From Caldifarciminota bacterium (GTDB taxonomy: Bacteria > Hydrothermota > Tepidihabitantia > Tepidihabitantales > Tepidihabitantaceae), in NCBI GenBank assembly GCA_020352555.1, contig CP070680.1, positions 2,203,658 to 2,256,902 of the forward strand: 53,245 bases of DNA, given 5' to 3'. The translations under genes and the position numbers were made by a program. Position 1 is the first letter of the stretch; each line of letters opens with the position of its first letter. Of the stretch, positions 22,735 to 30,506 are shown piece by piece. The notes under the pieces were generated by a model. That model ran no database searches. It was not told the origin of the DNA and saw nothing but the letters and a program-made list of their open reading frames with translations.

Positions 22735-23715
22735 CTAGAACAGCCTCCGCTTGGAAAGCTTCAAGGCCATCTCGAGCGGCAGCCAGGCTTTGCTCACGCG
22801 GAATCGCGGTGTCAGCCTGCCCCCGAACCCACGGAAGTACCTCTCGATTGCAGGTACTACCGAACCCTCGAAGTCGAAGGTCTGAAGGCCGATCTCTCGG
22901 GCGTGGCGAATGGACTCGAACATGGCCAAAGCACCTGCACCGTGGTGTTTGACTCTGGTATCATAACCCCCAAGCAGGTAGTACGCTGTCTCGGCACAGT
23001 GGACGACGAAGCTGCCGGCAATCGGTACGCCGCTCGATTGAACCACAAAGGCGTAGCTGTTGTCAGGTCGAGCGAAGGAGAAGAGAATCCTCTTGACGTA
23101 CTTGCTGTCCGCGTGCTTCCCCTGGCGGGCAAAGGTGGCTTCGACTAGTGAGGAGACAATCGAAAGAACCTCTGTTCGCTCAGCGCGCAGGCCATCCCTG
23201 CGCGCCTTGCCGATGTTGCGCCTTCGGGATTCTGACATTCCGGCGAGAATGGCCTCGTCCGTCTGGTCGAGCGGAAGCAGATAGGTGTAGTGAGGAGTCA
23301 CCTTGTAGTCGCGCCAGAGAAAAGGCAGGGAGTCGGTAACCCACCTCGCCAGCGGGACCGAGACCACGGCCGGATGGATGCTCTCGAGGCAGTCGGCAAT
23401 CGCGGTAAGCACCTGTCGAGACTCCTCGAGCATAGCCACAGGATGCTGGGCGCGGAACTCGAAGAACGGACCTATGTAAGGCGTCAGCGGAGGATTTCTC
23501 AGCACCGGCAGCCCCAGCTTCCTCTGTCGGAACAGGCAGAATCCGCCTCTCAGACTGCCGCCGGCATCGTAGATCCCGTAGCGAGTCAGTGCATCACCAA
23601 ACAGGTTCGTCCAAGCGGCAGAATCGAAGACAGTGCCATGATACTGCGCCAAATGATCGTACTGGGCGAGCTCGGAATCGCGAAGCACCTGAACCTCGAA
23701 TGCTCGCCTGGCCAT
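22735..23715 (-). CDS. FemAB/GNAT-like acyltransferase (second copy)
   Basis: The 326-residue protein shows the FemAB-like pattern: YHGTVFDSAAWTNLFG, LRNPPLTPYIGPFF, ESRRRNIGKARRDGLRAERTE (the conserved R-R-N-I-x-K-A helix, about residues 163-183), ATFARQGKHADSKYVKRILFSF, VPIAGSFVVHCAETAYYLLGGYD and HHGAGALAMFESIRHAREIGLQTFDFEGSVVPAIERYFRGFGG. The last block is a hallmark of cluster-associated GNAT proteins that act on sugar amines. It differs clearly from the copy at 16068-17168, so two distinct acylation steps are likely. It is followed without a gap by the deacetylase gene. Confidence 0.8.
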   Translation of the reverse strand: MARRAFEVQVLRDSELAQYDHLAQYHGTVFDSAAWTNLFGDALTRYGIYDAGGSLRGGFCLFRQRKLGLPVLRNPPLTPYIGPFFEFRAQHPVAMLEESRQVLTAIADCLESIHPAVVSVPLARWVTDSLPFLWRDYKVTPHYTYLLPLDQTDEAILAGMSESRRRNIGKARRDGLRAERTEVLSIVSSLVEATFARQGKHADSKYVKRILFSFARPDNSYAFVVQSSGVPIAGSFVVHCAETAYYLLGGYDTRVKHHGAGALAMFESIRHAREIGLQTFDFEGSVVPAIERYFRGFGGRLTPRFRVSKAWLPLEMALKLSKRRLF

Positions 23716-23882
23716 GTCGTCAGTGCGTATGTCCCTGACTCGGCTCTGACAATACTGACACCCAGCCCCTGCAACGGAATGCGCACCTGCAATTCCACTG
23801 CGGCCCTGGTGCGGCTAACTCTGGCACCCAGGGCAACTCCAACACAACCGTGTCACCGGTCCTGTAACGGTATAGAAGCCGG

Positions 23883-25016
23883 TCATTCATGCGAGCGTCG
23901 CGTGGTGCTAGTCGGGAACCCCTGAAGGAACGAGATGATAGTTTCGACCACAAAGTCCAACTGCTCCTTCGTCAACTCAGGATACATGGGCAGTGAGAGT
24001 ATCTCGTCCACAACTCGCTCTGTTGTTGGCAGTTCAACATCTGCAAATCCGGCGTTCGCGAATGCGGGCTGCCTGTGCAGCGGGACCGGGTAGTGGACGC
24101 CAGCGGAAATACCGCGGCCACGCAGATGCTCCAGCAGAGCGTCCCGCGCTCTTGTTCTGACCACGAAGAGGTGATAGACGGACTCCGCATGCTCTCGCTC
24201 CGCAGGAAGAGTCAGTAGTCCTCCCAGAAGGGTACGGTAGTTGTCAGCGCGTTCGCGCCGACGATGGTTCCACTCATCCAGTCTCCTTAATTTCACTCGG
24301 AGAACTGCAGCTTGAATCGTGTCCAGCCTCTCGCCGAAGCCAACCAGGTCGTGTTGGTACTTGCCACTGCGACCGTGGTCGCGCAGTTGACGCACCTTGG
24401 CTGCGAGCACCCGGTCGTTGGTGCTCACGGCCCCCGCGTCGCCCCACGCGCCGAGATTCTTCCCGGGGTAGAAGCTGAAGCATCCGACATGACCCAGTGT
24501 TCCGCACCTCCTCCCCTTGAACGTCGCGCCGTGGGCTTGAGCAGCATCTTCTACCAGCATCAGGCCGTGGCGGGATGCGATGCTGAACAGTGAATCCATG
24601 TCACAAGGCTGCCCGTACAGGTGCACAGGAACGATGGCCTTGGTCCTAGGTGTGATAGCCGCCTCAACTAGGTTCGAGTCTATCAGGTACGTGGACTCAT
24701 CAATGTCTACGAAGACCGGGCGGGCGCCCACATGCACAATCGCCTCTCCTGTGGCCGCGAACGTATGCGCGGCGGTGATTACCTCATCCCCTGGTCCTAT
24801 GCCACATGCGAGCAGCGCAAGGTGTAGGGCCGCGGTCCCGGAGGCCACACCGACGACCTCCGCGCACTCGAGGTACTTCGCGAACTCCTTCTCAAACAAA
24901 CCTATGTCGAGCCCGGACACGAAATCCGAACGGTCTCTGACCAGGCGTATCGCATCCTCGATCTCACGACCTACGGCCGGGTACTGGGCTTTGAGGTCCA
25001 CCAGAGGCACTCTCAC
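23883..25016 (-). CDS. DegT/DnrJ-family aminotransferase, WbpE/WlbC-like
   Basis: A 377-residue PLP enzyme. MRVPLVDLKAQYPAVGREIEDAI opens the protein, followed by SGTAALHLALLACGIGPGDEVITAAHTFAATGEAI, IVPVHLYGQPCDMDSL, LVEDAAQAHGATFKGRRCGTLGHVGCFSFYPGKNLGAWGDAGAV (catalytic Lys in PGKNLG) and HYPVPLHRQPAF. The opening and the FYPGKNLGA block are typical of WbpE/WlbC, which transaminates the 3-keto group of UDP-2-acetamido-glucuronate. The gene sits directly behind WbpB- and WbpD-like genes (ATGA overlap), the usual order of this pathway. The sequence is regular, unlike the PglE-like paralogue at 14773-16071. Confidence 0.92.
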   Translation of the reverse strand: MRVPLVDLKAQYPAVGREIEDAIRLVRDRSDFVSGLDIGLFEKEFAKYLECAEVVGVASGTAALHLALLACGIGPGDEVITAAHTFAATGEAIVHVGARPVFVDIDESTYLIDSNLVEAAITPRTKAIVPVHLYGQPCDMDSLFSIASRHGLMLVEDAAQAHGATFKGRRCGTLGHVGCFSFYPGKNLGAWGDAGAVSTNDRVLAAKVRQLRDHGRSGKYQHDLVGFGERLDTIQAAVLRVKLRRLDEWNHRRRERADNYRTLLGGLLTLPAEREHAESVYHLFVVRTRARDALLEHLRGRGISAGVHYPVPLHRQPAFANAGFADVELPTTERVVDEILSLPMYPELTKEQLDFVVETIISFLQGFPTSTTRRSHE

Positions 25017-25642
25017 GGGTATACAAGTCCCCCGTCCGCAAACCTGAGATCACCCACGTCGGCTATCCGCCTGGCAGGGTTTCCGACGACAACTGCATTC
25101 GGCGGGACGTCCTTCGACACAACAGATCCAGCGCCGACCAATGCCCCGCTGCCGATCTTGACGCCGGGCAGAATCGTCGCTCCAGCACCCACAGTCGCGC
25201 CCTCGCCCACCACCACGCCCTCGAGATGCTCCTTGCTGCGCTCAGACCCAGGGCAGCGGGTGTTGGTCAGGATCACCCCGGGTCCTACCCAGCATCCACG
25301 CTTCAGAATGCAGAACTCGGGGATGAATGCCCTAGTATGTATCCTCACGTCATCTTCGATAGTGGCATGGTGCTCTACGGCCGATATTGTCCCGACTGAC
25401 ACCCTGTCGCCGATGAGGTTGGACTCTCTGATGTTAACGTGGTTGCCGGTCTGAAAGTCGCGGCCGATCGAGTTGCCCGAGTATATGATTGTGTGACTCC
25501 GTATGGTGGCGTTGTCACCGATTGTCGTCTCAAGTCGACCCGTGCCTGCGATTGTGGGTGGTTCGCCGATTATGCAGAAATCACCGATGCTGATCTTGGT
25601 ACCGAGAGCGACGTTCGGATGGATTCTGTACGAGAGAGACAT
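25013..25642 (-). CDS. Hexapeptide-repeat N-acetyltransferase, WbpD/WlbB-like
   Basis: A 209-residue left-handed beta-helix acetyltransferase. Hexad repeats run through most of the chain (ISIGDFCIIGEPP.., TTIGDNATIRSHTIIYSGNSIGRDF, VVVGEGATVGAGATILPGVKIGSGALVGAGSVVSKDVPPNAVVVGNPARRI). The motif GPGVILTNTRCPGSE fits the WbpD/WlbB subgroup, which acetylates the 3-amino group of UDP-2-acetamido-3-amino-glucuronate with acetyl-CoA. It starts one base after the stop of the dehydrogenase gene and overlaps the aminotransferase start by ATGA. Confidence 0.9.
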   Translation of the reverse strand: MSLSYRIHPNVALGTKISIGDFCIIGEPPTIAGTGRLETTIGDNATIRSHTIIYSGNSIGRDFQTGNHVNIRESNLIGDRVSVGTISAVEHHATIEDDVRIHTRAFIPEFCILKRGCWVGPGVILTNTRCPGSERSKEHLEGVVVGEGATVGAGATILPGVKIGSGALVGAGSVVSKDVPPNAVVVGNPARRIADVGDLRFADGGLVYP

Positions 25643-25643
25643 A

Positions 25644-26741
25644 CTACTTGGTCTTCCGGCGTCCGCTCAAGGGAAGGTGCTCCCCAATTCGGAAGGTGTA
25701 ATCATCGCCAGTTAGGGGAATGGCCACTCTCCGAGCGGTGATGGCTGAGATGTAGGCTGCCTGCATTACCTCAATGGACTCCCTGCCCTGTGCGCTGTTC
25801 GTCGCTATCTGCTCCAGACCGTTCAGGACTCGGATGACATTGTCTATCACCTTGTCGTGATTCGACATCGACCCTCTGTATGTTCCGTAGTCGTTTGGCC
25901 CCGCACCTGTCTCAAGAACCGGGGTCTCACAGCCCTCTACGGACCAGTACTCCAGAAGGTTGAGATATTGGCCTCCCACCTTGATGGTACCGGTCGTACC
26001 CAGTGCTGTGAGTGCTCCCTCGAAATTCTCCTTGTGAGTGGCAGTGGTGTACTGGAGCACACCCTGTGCTCCGCTGCTGAATTCCAGGCTCACCATTCCC
26101 GTATCTTCAGTCTCAATGTAGGGATGTGCAAGGTTGTGCATCCGAGCGTCGACGGCTCGGACTGCGCCGCCAATCCACAACATCAGATCGAGGAAATGAG
26201 AGCACTGTGTCATGAGCGCACCTCCATCCAGTGCCATGGTGCCCCTCCAGTCATCCTCGATGTAGTACTCTCGCGTCCGGTTCCATAGAACGCTGCAGCC
26301 CATGAAGAGAATCCTACCCAACCGTCCGCTTCGGACGCACTCCTTCAGTGCTTTGACCGGAGGATTGAAGCGATTCTGCTTGACCAGGAAGAAACGCTTG
26401 CCGCTCGTTCTCTCGGCCCGGACCACTTGATCCGCATCACCAAGACAAATTGTCATCGGCTTCTCACACAGCACGTTCTTCCCGGCCATGAGTGCATCCA
26501 CGGACATCGAAGCGTGTAGCCCGCTGGGCGTGCATACGTTCACGACATCCAGTTCAGCATGGAGTGACTCCTCAAAGCTATTGAACCGGCGGCACTTGTA
26601 TGTCGTGGCGAACGACTCTGCCCGCTCAGGTACTATGTCGTAGACGCCAACCAGCATCGCGTCTCGGTTCCGGAGAATGTGTTCCGCATGACGCCTGCCG
26701 ATCTTGCCACACCCCAGTATCCCGAATCTTACCCTGGTCAT
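25644..26741 (-). CDS. Gfo/Idh/MocA-family dehydrogenase, WbpB/WlbA-like
   Basis: A 365-residue oxidoreductase. The Rossmann motif GILGCGKIGRRHAEHI is at residues 7-22; VVNVCTPSGLHASMSVDALMAGKNVLCEKPMTI (the EKP catalytic Lys) and KQNRFNPPVKALKECVRSGRLGRI follow, then DGGALMTQCSHFLDLMLWIGG with the catalytic His. The KQNR(F/Y)NP..L block is typical of WbpB/WlbA, the NAD-dependent oxidation of UDP-GlcNAcA at C3. The partners WbpD and WbpE follow directly. The UDP-GlcNAc 6-dehydrogenase (WbpA) needed upstream is not in this window. The ATG overlaps the stop of the double glycosyltransferase gene. Confidence 0.9.
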   Translation of the reverse strand: MTRVRFGILGCGKIGRRHAEHILRNRDAMLVGVYDIVPERAESFATTYKCRRFNSFEESLHAELDVVNVCTPSGLHASMSVDALMAGKNVLCEKPMTICLGDADQVVRAERTSGKRFFLVKQNRFNPPVKALKECVRSGRLGRILFMGCSVLWNRTREYYIEDDWRGTMALDGGALMTQCSHFLDLMLWIGGAVRAVDARMHNLAHPYIETEDTGMVSLEFSSGAQGVLQYTTATHKENFEGALTALGTTGTIKVGGQYLNLLEYWSVEGCETPVLETGAGPNDYGTYRGSMSNHDKVIDNVIRVLNGLEQIATNSAQGRESIEVMQAAYISAITARRVAIPLTGDDYTFRIGEHLPLSGRRKTK

Positions 26742-29275
26742 ATGCCCCTCGTATCCTGTGTTCGTGCCGGATCACAAGCACCGGGCTGGCTCATCTGACT
26801 GCGCAAGGTCCGCTGGAGACCGGTAACTTCGCATTCTCTCGGTGCTACGATTCCCTGCCCACGCCGAAACCGTCCTTCAATATCACAATAGGCCTTGAGA
26901 AGGCGTTCCTCCATTCTGCCCCAGTTCCACTTCTCTCTGACTGCTCTACGACCGTTCTCCCCCATCTGCCTGAGTCCCTCTTCGTCAGAGAGCATTTGGA
27001 TAACTCTCTCGGCAAGGGCCTCGGAACTTGTGGAGTCATACAGCAGACCGGCCTTCGATTCCTCCACGTAGGGTCGAATCGCCGGAAGGTCAGCTGACAG
27101 GACGGGTATCCCGCACACCATATACTCGAACAGCTTGATCGGCAATACCTGGGGATACTGGCCGACTGGAAGGAAGGGTATCAGGCCGATTCTCGCCACG
27201 CTGATGTAGTCGAAGACCGAGGTGTGGCTCACCCAAGGAACGTGGTCAATGCAGCCTGTCAGATCGAACTCGGTCCTCTGCTCGTTGACCTGGCTCAGGA
27301 GCGGCTCGCGCAACTCGCCGACCAGTAGAAGCATGATACGTGGATCATGACGCTTCAGCGTGCGCATCGCACCTATCATCTGGAACATGCCGCGTTCCTG
27401 CGATAGGGAGCCTTGGTAGAGGATGATCTTCCTGTCTTGGTACCGACGGAGTAACTCACGCTGTCGCTGTCGGTTGAAACCGATCTCTCCTTGCCGGACG
27501 TAGTTGAATATCGTGACAGCATTGCATCCCGCCTCCCGGAACCTGGCTGTCAGTGGGTCTACCACCGCGATCACCATGCTGCATCGCCGTGCAGCCAGCT
27601 CCTCAAAGATGGCGACAGAACGCTGGAGTGCGCTGCGTGCCAAGCGGGGCAGCCCGAGCAGCACGGCTGCCATGGGGTAGAATTCGTGAACATCATAAAC
27701 CAGTTCAGCCCCGATGAGCACTCTGACGAAAGGCAAGACAGCAGCCAGGTCGAAATCATGGAAGTGGCATATGTCCGTCCGCTGCCGTCGGAGTTGCTGG
27801 ACGGCCTCGCGCACCATCAGGGCCCGTCCGACCAGACCCTGACGCTCCTGAAGTGGCACGTAGCGAACATGGGGATGGAAACCAAACTCTTGTGCTTTCT
27901 CGCTTGGCGCTATCAGAGTGACCGTGTCGTAGCGCTTTGCCAGGCTGAGCACTTCCTTGTAGTAGATCCGGTCATCCTTGGCTGCGTGCCGTGTCGTAAC
28001 GACGCAGACCCTGAGCTTCTTCGTCGACACTCCCGAAGACCGGTTGCTTCTTGAGTTCGTCTCAGGAGCTGACGAACTAGAGCAGTGGGCACCTAGGGCT
28101 GGGGTGATCCCGGCCATCCTTGCACGGGAGGAGCCAACAATGTCTTCCAGCCAGTTTGTCACCGCTCTCGCCCGCAGATTGATGTCAAACTGCCTTGACT
28201 TTCTAAGGCAAGCCTCAGACATTCTCCTCCGTCTGGCCGGGTCATTCATCAGCGTGACAATGGCGTCCCGTATGGCCCGAACATCCATCGGGTCAACTCG
28301 GATCGCGACATCGTCATCTAAGATGTCGTCCATGTAGCGCCCGTTGGATGATATGATCGGCAAGCCACAAGCCATTGCCTCCAAGACCGAGTTGCACGAG
28401 CCCTCGACTTCCGTAGGCAGCACGAATGCATCTGCTGCGGACAGCGCAACCGAAACCTCCTCGTGGGGCAGAGTTCCTTTGAAGGCGACGGGGTCGCTGT
28501 CCGCCACTTTGACCGGACCGTGGCCGACCAGAAGCAGGGCGACTCCGGATAATCCTCTCACGGCCTCAAGCAAGCGCTTCAATCCCTTCTGCTCATAGAA
28601 GTGCCCGACAAATGCGATGACAAACAGCTCTTCGGCGATGCCGAACCGGGTGCGTGCCTCCGTGCGATTGCCCGGTATGAATTGAGACAGGTCAACTCCG
28701 TTGGGGAACACCCGTGTCTTGTCGCTGGGGATTGCGAGCTCCCTGACCAACCCATCTCTGACAACTGAGGAGACGGCAAGGAACCCGCCCGCGGGCCTGA
28801 AGTCCTGGACCGCTTTGTCGAACCCGAATGGCTGAACCGACCAGAACTCACCTTCACCAACCGACACGACTGAAGGCCGATTGATGCGGGACCCCAGATG
28901 TACGGCAGCGTGCCCGGCGCAATACAGAAAGTGACCGTAGACCAAGTCGGGTGACCAGTCAATCCGCTGCAATGTGCGGCGGACGCAGGCAGTGAAACTC
29001 CTCAGGGTCAACATGGCAGTATTGAACCCTGGCATTTGCCTCGCGGAGAAGGAAACGTAGCGGGGACGCAAGACCCGGACTGCTGGACCGCCGGCCTGCT
29101 CAAGGGCCTCTCTTGGTGCGAGCGGCCAGTTGCGGGGAGCCACAACACTCAACGGGGCGATGACAACACACTCCACGCCAGCGCGCGAGAGAGCCAGCAC
29201 GAACTGCCGCACGAAACCGCCCTCCATCTGTCGATTGGCTGAAGGGTAGTTCTGTGTGACGACCGCCAGCTTCAT
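26738..29275 (-). CDS. Fused double GT4 glycosyltransferase
   Basis: The ATG at 29275 (MKLAVVTQNYPSANRQMEGGF) is the natural start, giving 845 residues. The first GT4 domain (about 1-390) contains VYGHFLYCAGHAAVHLG, VFPNGVDLSQFIPG, FVIAFVGHFYEQKGLKRLLEA and LPTEVEGSCNSVLEAMACGLP. A Ser/Arg-rich linker of about 35 residues follows. The second domain (about 422-820) starts with a fresh N-domain (LRVCVVTTRHAAKDDRIYYKEVLSLAK) and includes ICHFHDFDLAAVLP, LVYDVHEFYPMAA, ILYQGSLSQERGMFQMIGAM and PIKLFEYMVCGIPVLSADLP. Both domains look complete with their E-x7-E type regions, so one polypeptide could add two sugars in succession. The reading frame is continuous, with no sign of a stop between domains. 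Confidence 0.87.
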   Translation of the reverse strand: MKLAVVTQNYPSANRQMEGGFVRQFVLALSRAGVECVVIAPLSVVAPRNWPLAPREALEQAGGPAVRVLRPRYVSFSARQMPGFNTAMLTLRSFTACVRRTLQRIDWSPDLVYGHFLYCAGHAAVHLGSRINRPSVVSVGEGEFWSVQPFGFDKAVQDFRPAGGFLAVSSVVRDGLVRELAIPSDKTRVFPNGVDLSQFIPGNRTEARTRFGIAEELFVIAFVGHFYEQKGLKRLLEAVRGLSGVALLLVGHGPVKVADSDPVAFKGTLPHEEVSVALSAADAFVLPTEVEGSCNSVLEAMACGLPIISSNGRYMDDILDDDVAIRVDPMDVRAIRDAIVTLMNDPARRRRMSEACLRKSRQFDINLRARAVTNWLEDIVGSSRARMAGITPALGAHCSSSSAPETNSRSNRSSGVSTKKLRVCVVTTRHAAKDDRIYYKEVLSLAKRYDTVTLIAPSEKAQEFGFHPHVRYVPLQERQGLVGRALMVREAVQQLRRQRTDICHFHDFDLAAVLPFVRVLIGAELVYDVHEFYPMAAVLLGLPRLARSALQRSVAIFEELAARRCSMVIAVVDPLTARFREAGCNAVTIFNYVRQGEIGFNRQRQRELLRRYQDRKIILYQGSLSQERGMFQMIGAMRTLKRHDPRIMLLLVGELREPLLSQVNEQRTEFDLTGCIDHVPWVSHTSVFDYISVARIGLIPFLPVGQYPQVLPIKLFEYMVCGIPVLSADLPAIRPYVEESKAGLLYDSTSSEALAERVIQMLSDEEGLRQMGENGRRAVREKWNWGRMEERLLKAYCDIEGRFRRGQGIVAPRECEVTGLQRTLRSQMSQPGACDPARTQDTRGI

Positions 29276-29312
29276 GTCAACACGTCTGTGCCATCGCAAT
29301 GCTCTTCATGAT

Positions 29313-30506
29313 CTACCCTGGCAGGACCTCAATCGGGGTCGCTAGACTCAACCCCCGCATGTTGGCCAAGGTCCTGACAACATGGGCGACCCGCAGATTC
29401 GAGCAGGCGTTCTGGTAGAAGAAGCCTGGTTCGAAGCGCCAATCCTCCCCCTCCAGTCGCCATCTCCCTGTGTGGGCATTGCGCTTGGTCGGGTCCTTGA
29501 TGGCACCAATCAAACATTGCAGTTCGTTCACCAGATAGCCGGGTTTCCCGTCGTCTCCTGCAGTCACAAGAACGTCCACAGCCATGCTGGTGAATCTTCC
29601 CTCGTCCGTGACCGACTTGGCAAAGTCAAGCAATCCCCTCGGAGGAGCAGCCCACCCAATCTCCCCAGAGCCGCTGGCGAAGTCGCCGACCCGGGTCTTC
29701 CGTCTGCAAAGGTAGTCGTCCCCGATTCTGACGATTCGCCACTCATGGTGATGGGGGACGTAGCTCTGGAACAGAACGCAGCCCCGCTGCCGGTCACGAC
29801 TATCCCATTCTCTTGGACGGATCCCCCGGCCGAATGCCCTCCGCACCATCCTACGGGCTGCGCGCCTGTTCCTCAGCACAAAAACACCATGCGCCGCAGC
29901 GCTGGTATCGGTCTTGCATACAAGAGGATACTCAGCTGCTTCGACGAACGCCAGCGCCCTCTCACGGTCGTAGAATACGTCGGTCCGAGGGTGCGAGACC
30001 TCGTGAGCCACCAGCCAGTCGCGCATCCGCCGCTTGCTCTCCCACAGCCAGAGCTCTGAATACGTAGGGTAGAGTGGGTACCCCATATCCTCGACAAGAA
30101 CTCGCAGCCGCTCGTCAAACATGTGGCGCAGGCTGCTCAACAGAGTCGACGGCGAGGCAAGAAACGCATCACACCCCGACTCGCGCACCAGCTCTACCCA
30201 GTTGCCTTGGCAGATGTCCACCAGCCGGTAAGCCACTCGCATCTCCTGGCAGGCCTTGACGTGGTGAGAGAAGTAGTAGGACGTGTCGGTTACGACGCCG
30301 ATGGTGAAGGGATACGGCGAGAGGTAGTCTGATCGAACGGGAATCGGCCCTCCGAAGAGCTCCTCGGCCTCGCGGCGGAACTGCTCTGACCTGAACGCTG
30401 CGTAGGGTATCGCGGACTTGACCGCACGCTTCAGCCACCTGGGCGCCAGTCTTCGTCCAAGCGCACTATGCAGAAGTCCGGAAGCGACCATCTTCTGTCC
30501 AGGCAT
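29313..30506 (-). CDS. ATP-grasp-type ligase
   Basis: A 397-residue protein. The N-terminal part has FTIGVVTDTSYYFSHHVKACQEMRVAYRLVDI, a pre-ATP-grasp domain. The ATP-grasp core follows: SKRRMRDWLVAHEVSHPRTDVF, AEYPLVCKTDTSAAAHGVFVLRNRRAA (nucleotide-binding Lys and small loop), VLFQSYVPHHHEWRIVRIGDDYL, and the metal site VDVLVTAGDDGKPGYLVNELQCLIG. Such ligases activate a carboxylate with ATP and join it to an amine, which fits amide formation on a uronic acid or amino acid. The ATG at 30506 (or 30491) immediately follows the asparagine-synthase-like gene. A second, different ATP-grasp protein is at 45084-46211. Confidence 0.78.
   Translation of the reverse strand: MPGQKMVASGLLHSALGRRLAPRWLKRAVKSAIPYAAFRSEQFRREAEELFGGPIPVRSDYLSPYPFTIGVVTDTSYYFSHHVKACQEMRVAYRLVDICQGNWVELVRESGCDAFLASPSTLLSSLRHMFDERLRVLVEDMGYPLYPTYSELWLWESKRRMRDWLVAHEVSHPRTDVFYDRERALAFVEAAEYPLVCKTDTSAAAHGVFVLRNRRAARRMVRRAFGRGIRPREWDSRDRQRGCVLFQSYVPHHHEWRIVRIGDDYLCRRKTRVGDFASGSGEIGWAAPPRGLLDFAKSVTDEGRFTSMAVDVLVTAGDDGKPGYLVNELQCLIGAIKDPTKRNAHTGRWRLEGEDWRFEPGFFYQNACSNLRVAHVVRTLANMRGLSLATPIEVLPG

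Noticed and set aside
23720-23890. Small 56-codon minus-strand frame between the WbpE-like and FemAB-like genes
   Set aside because: It starts close to the preceding stop and reads GDTVVLELPWVPEL, but it lacks a ribosome-binding site and a recognisable family; too weak to list.
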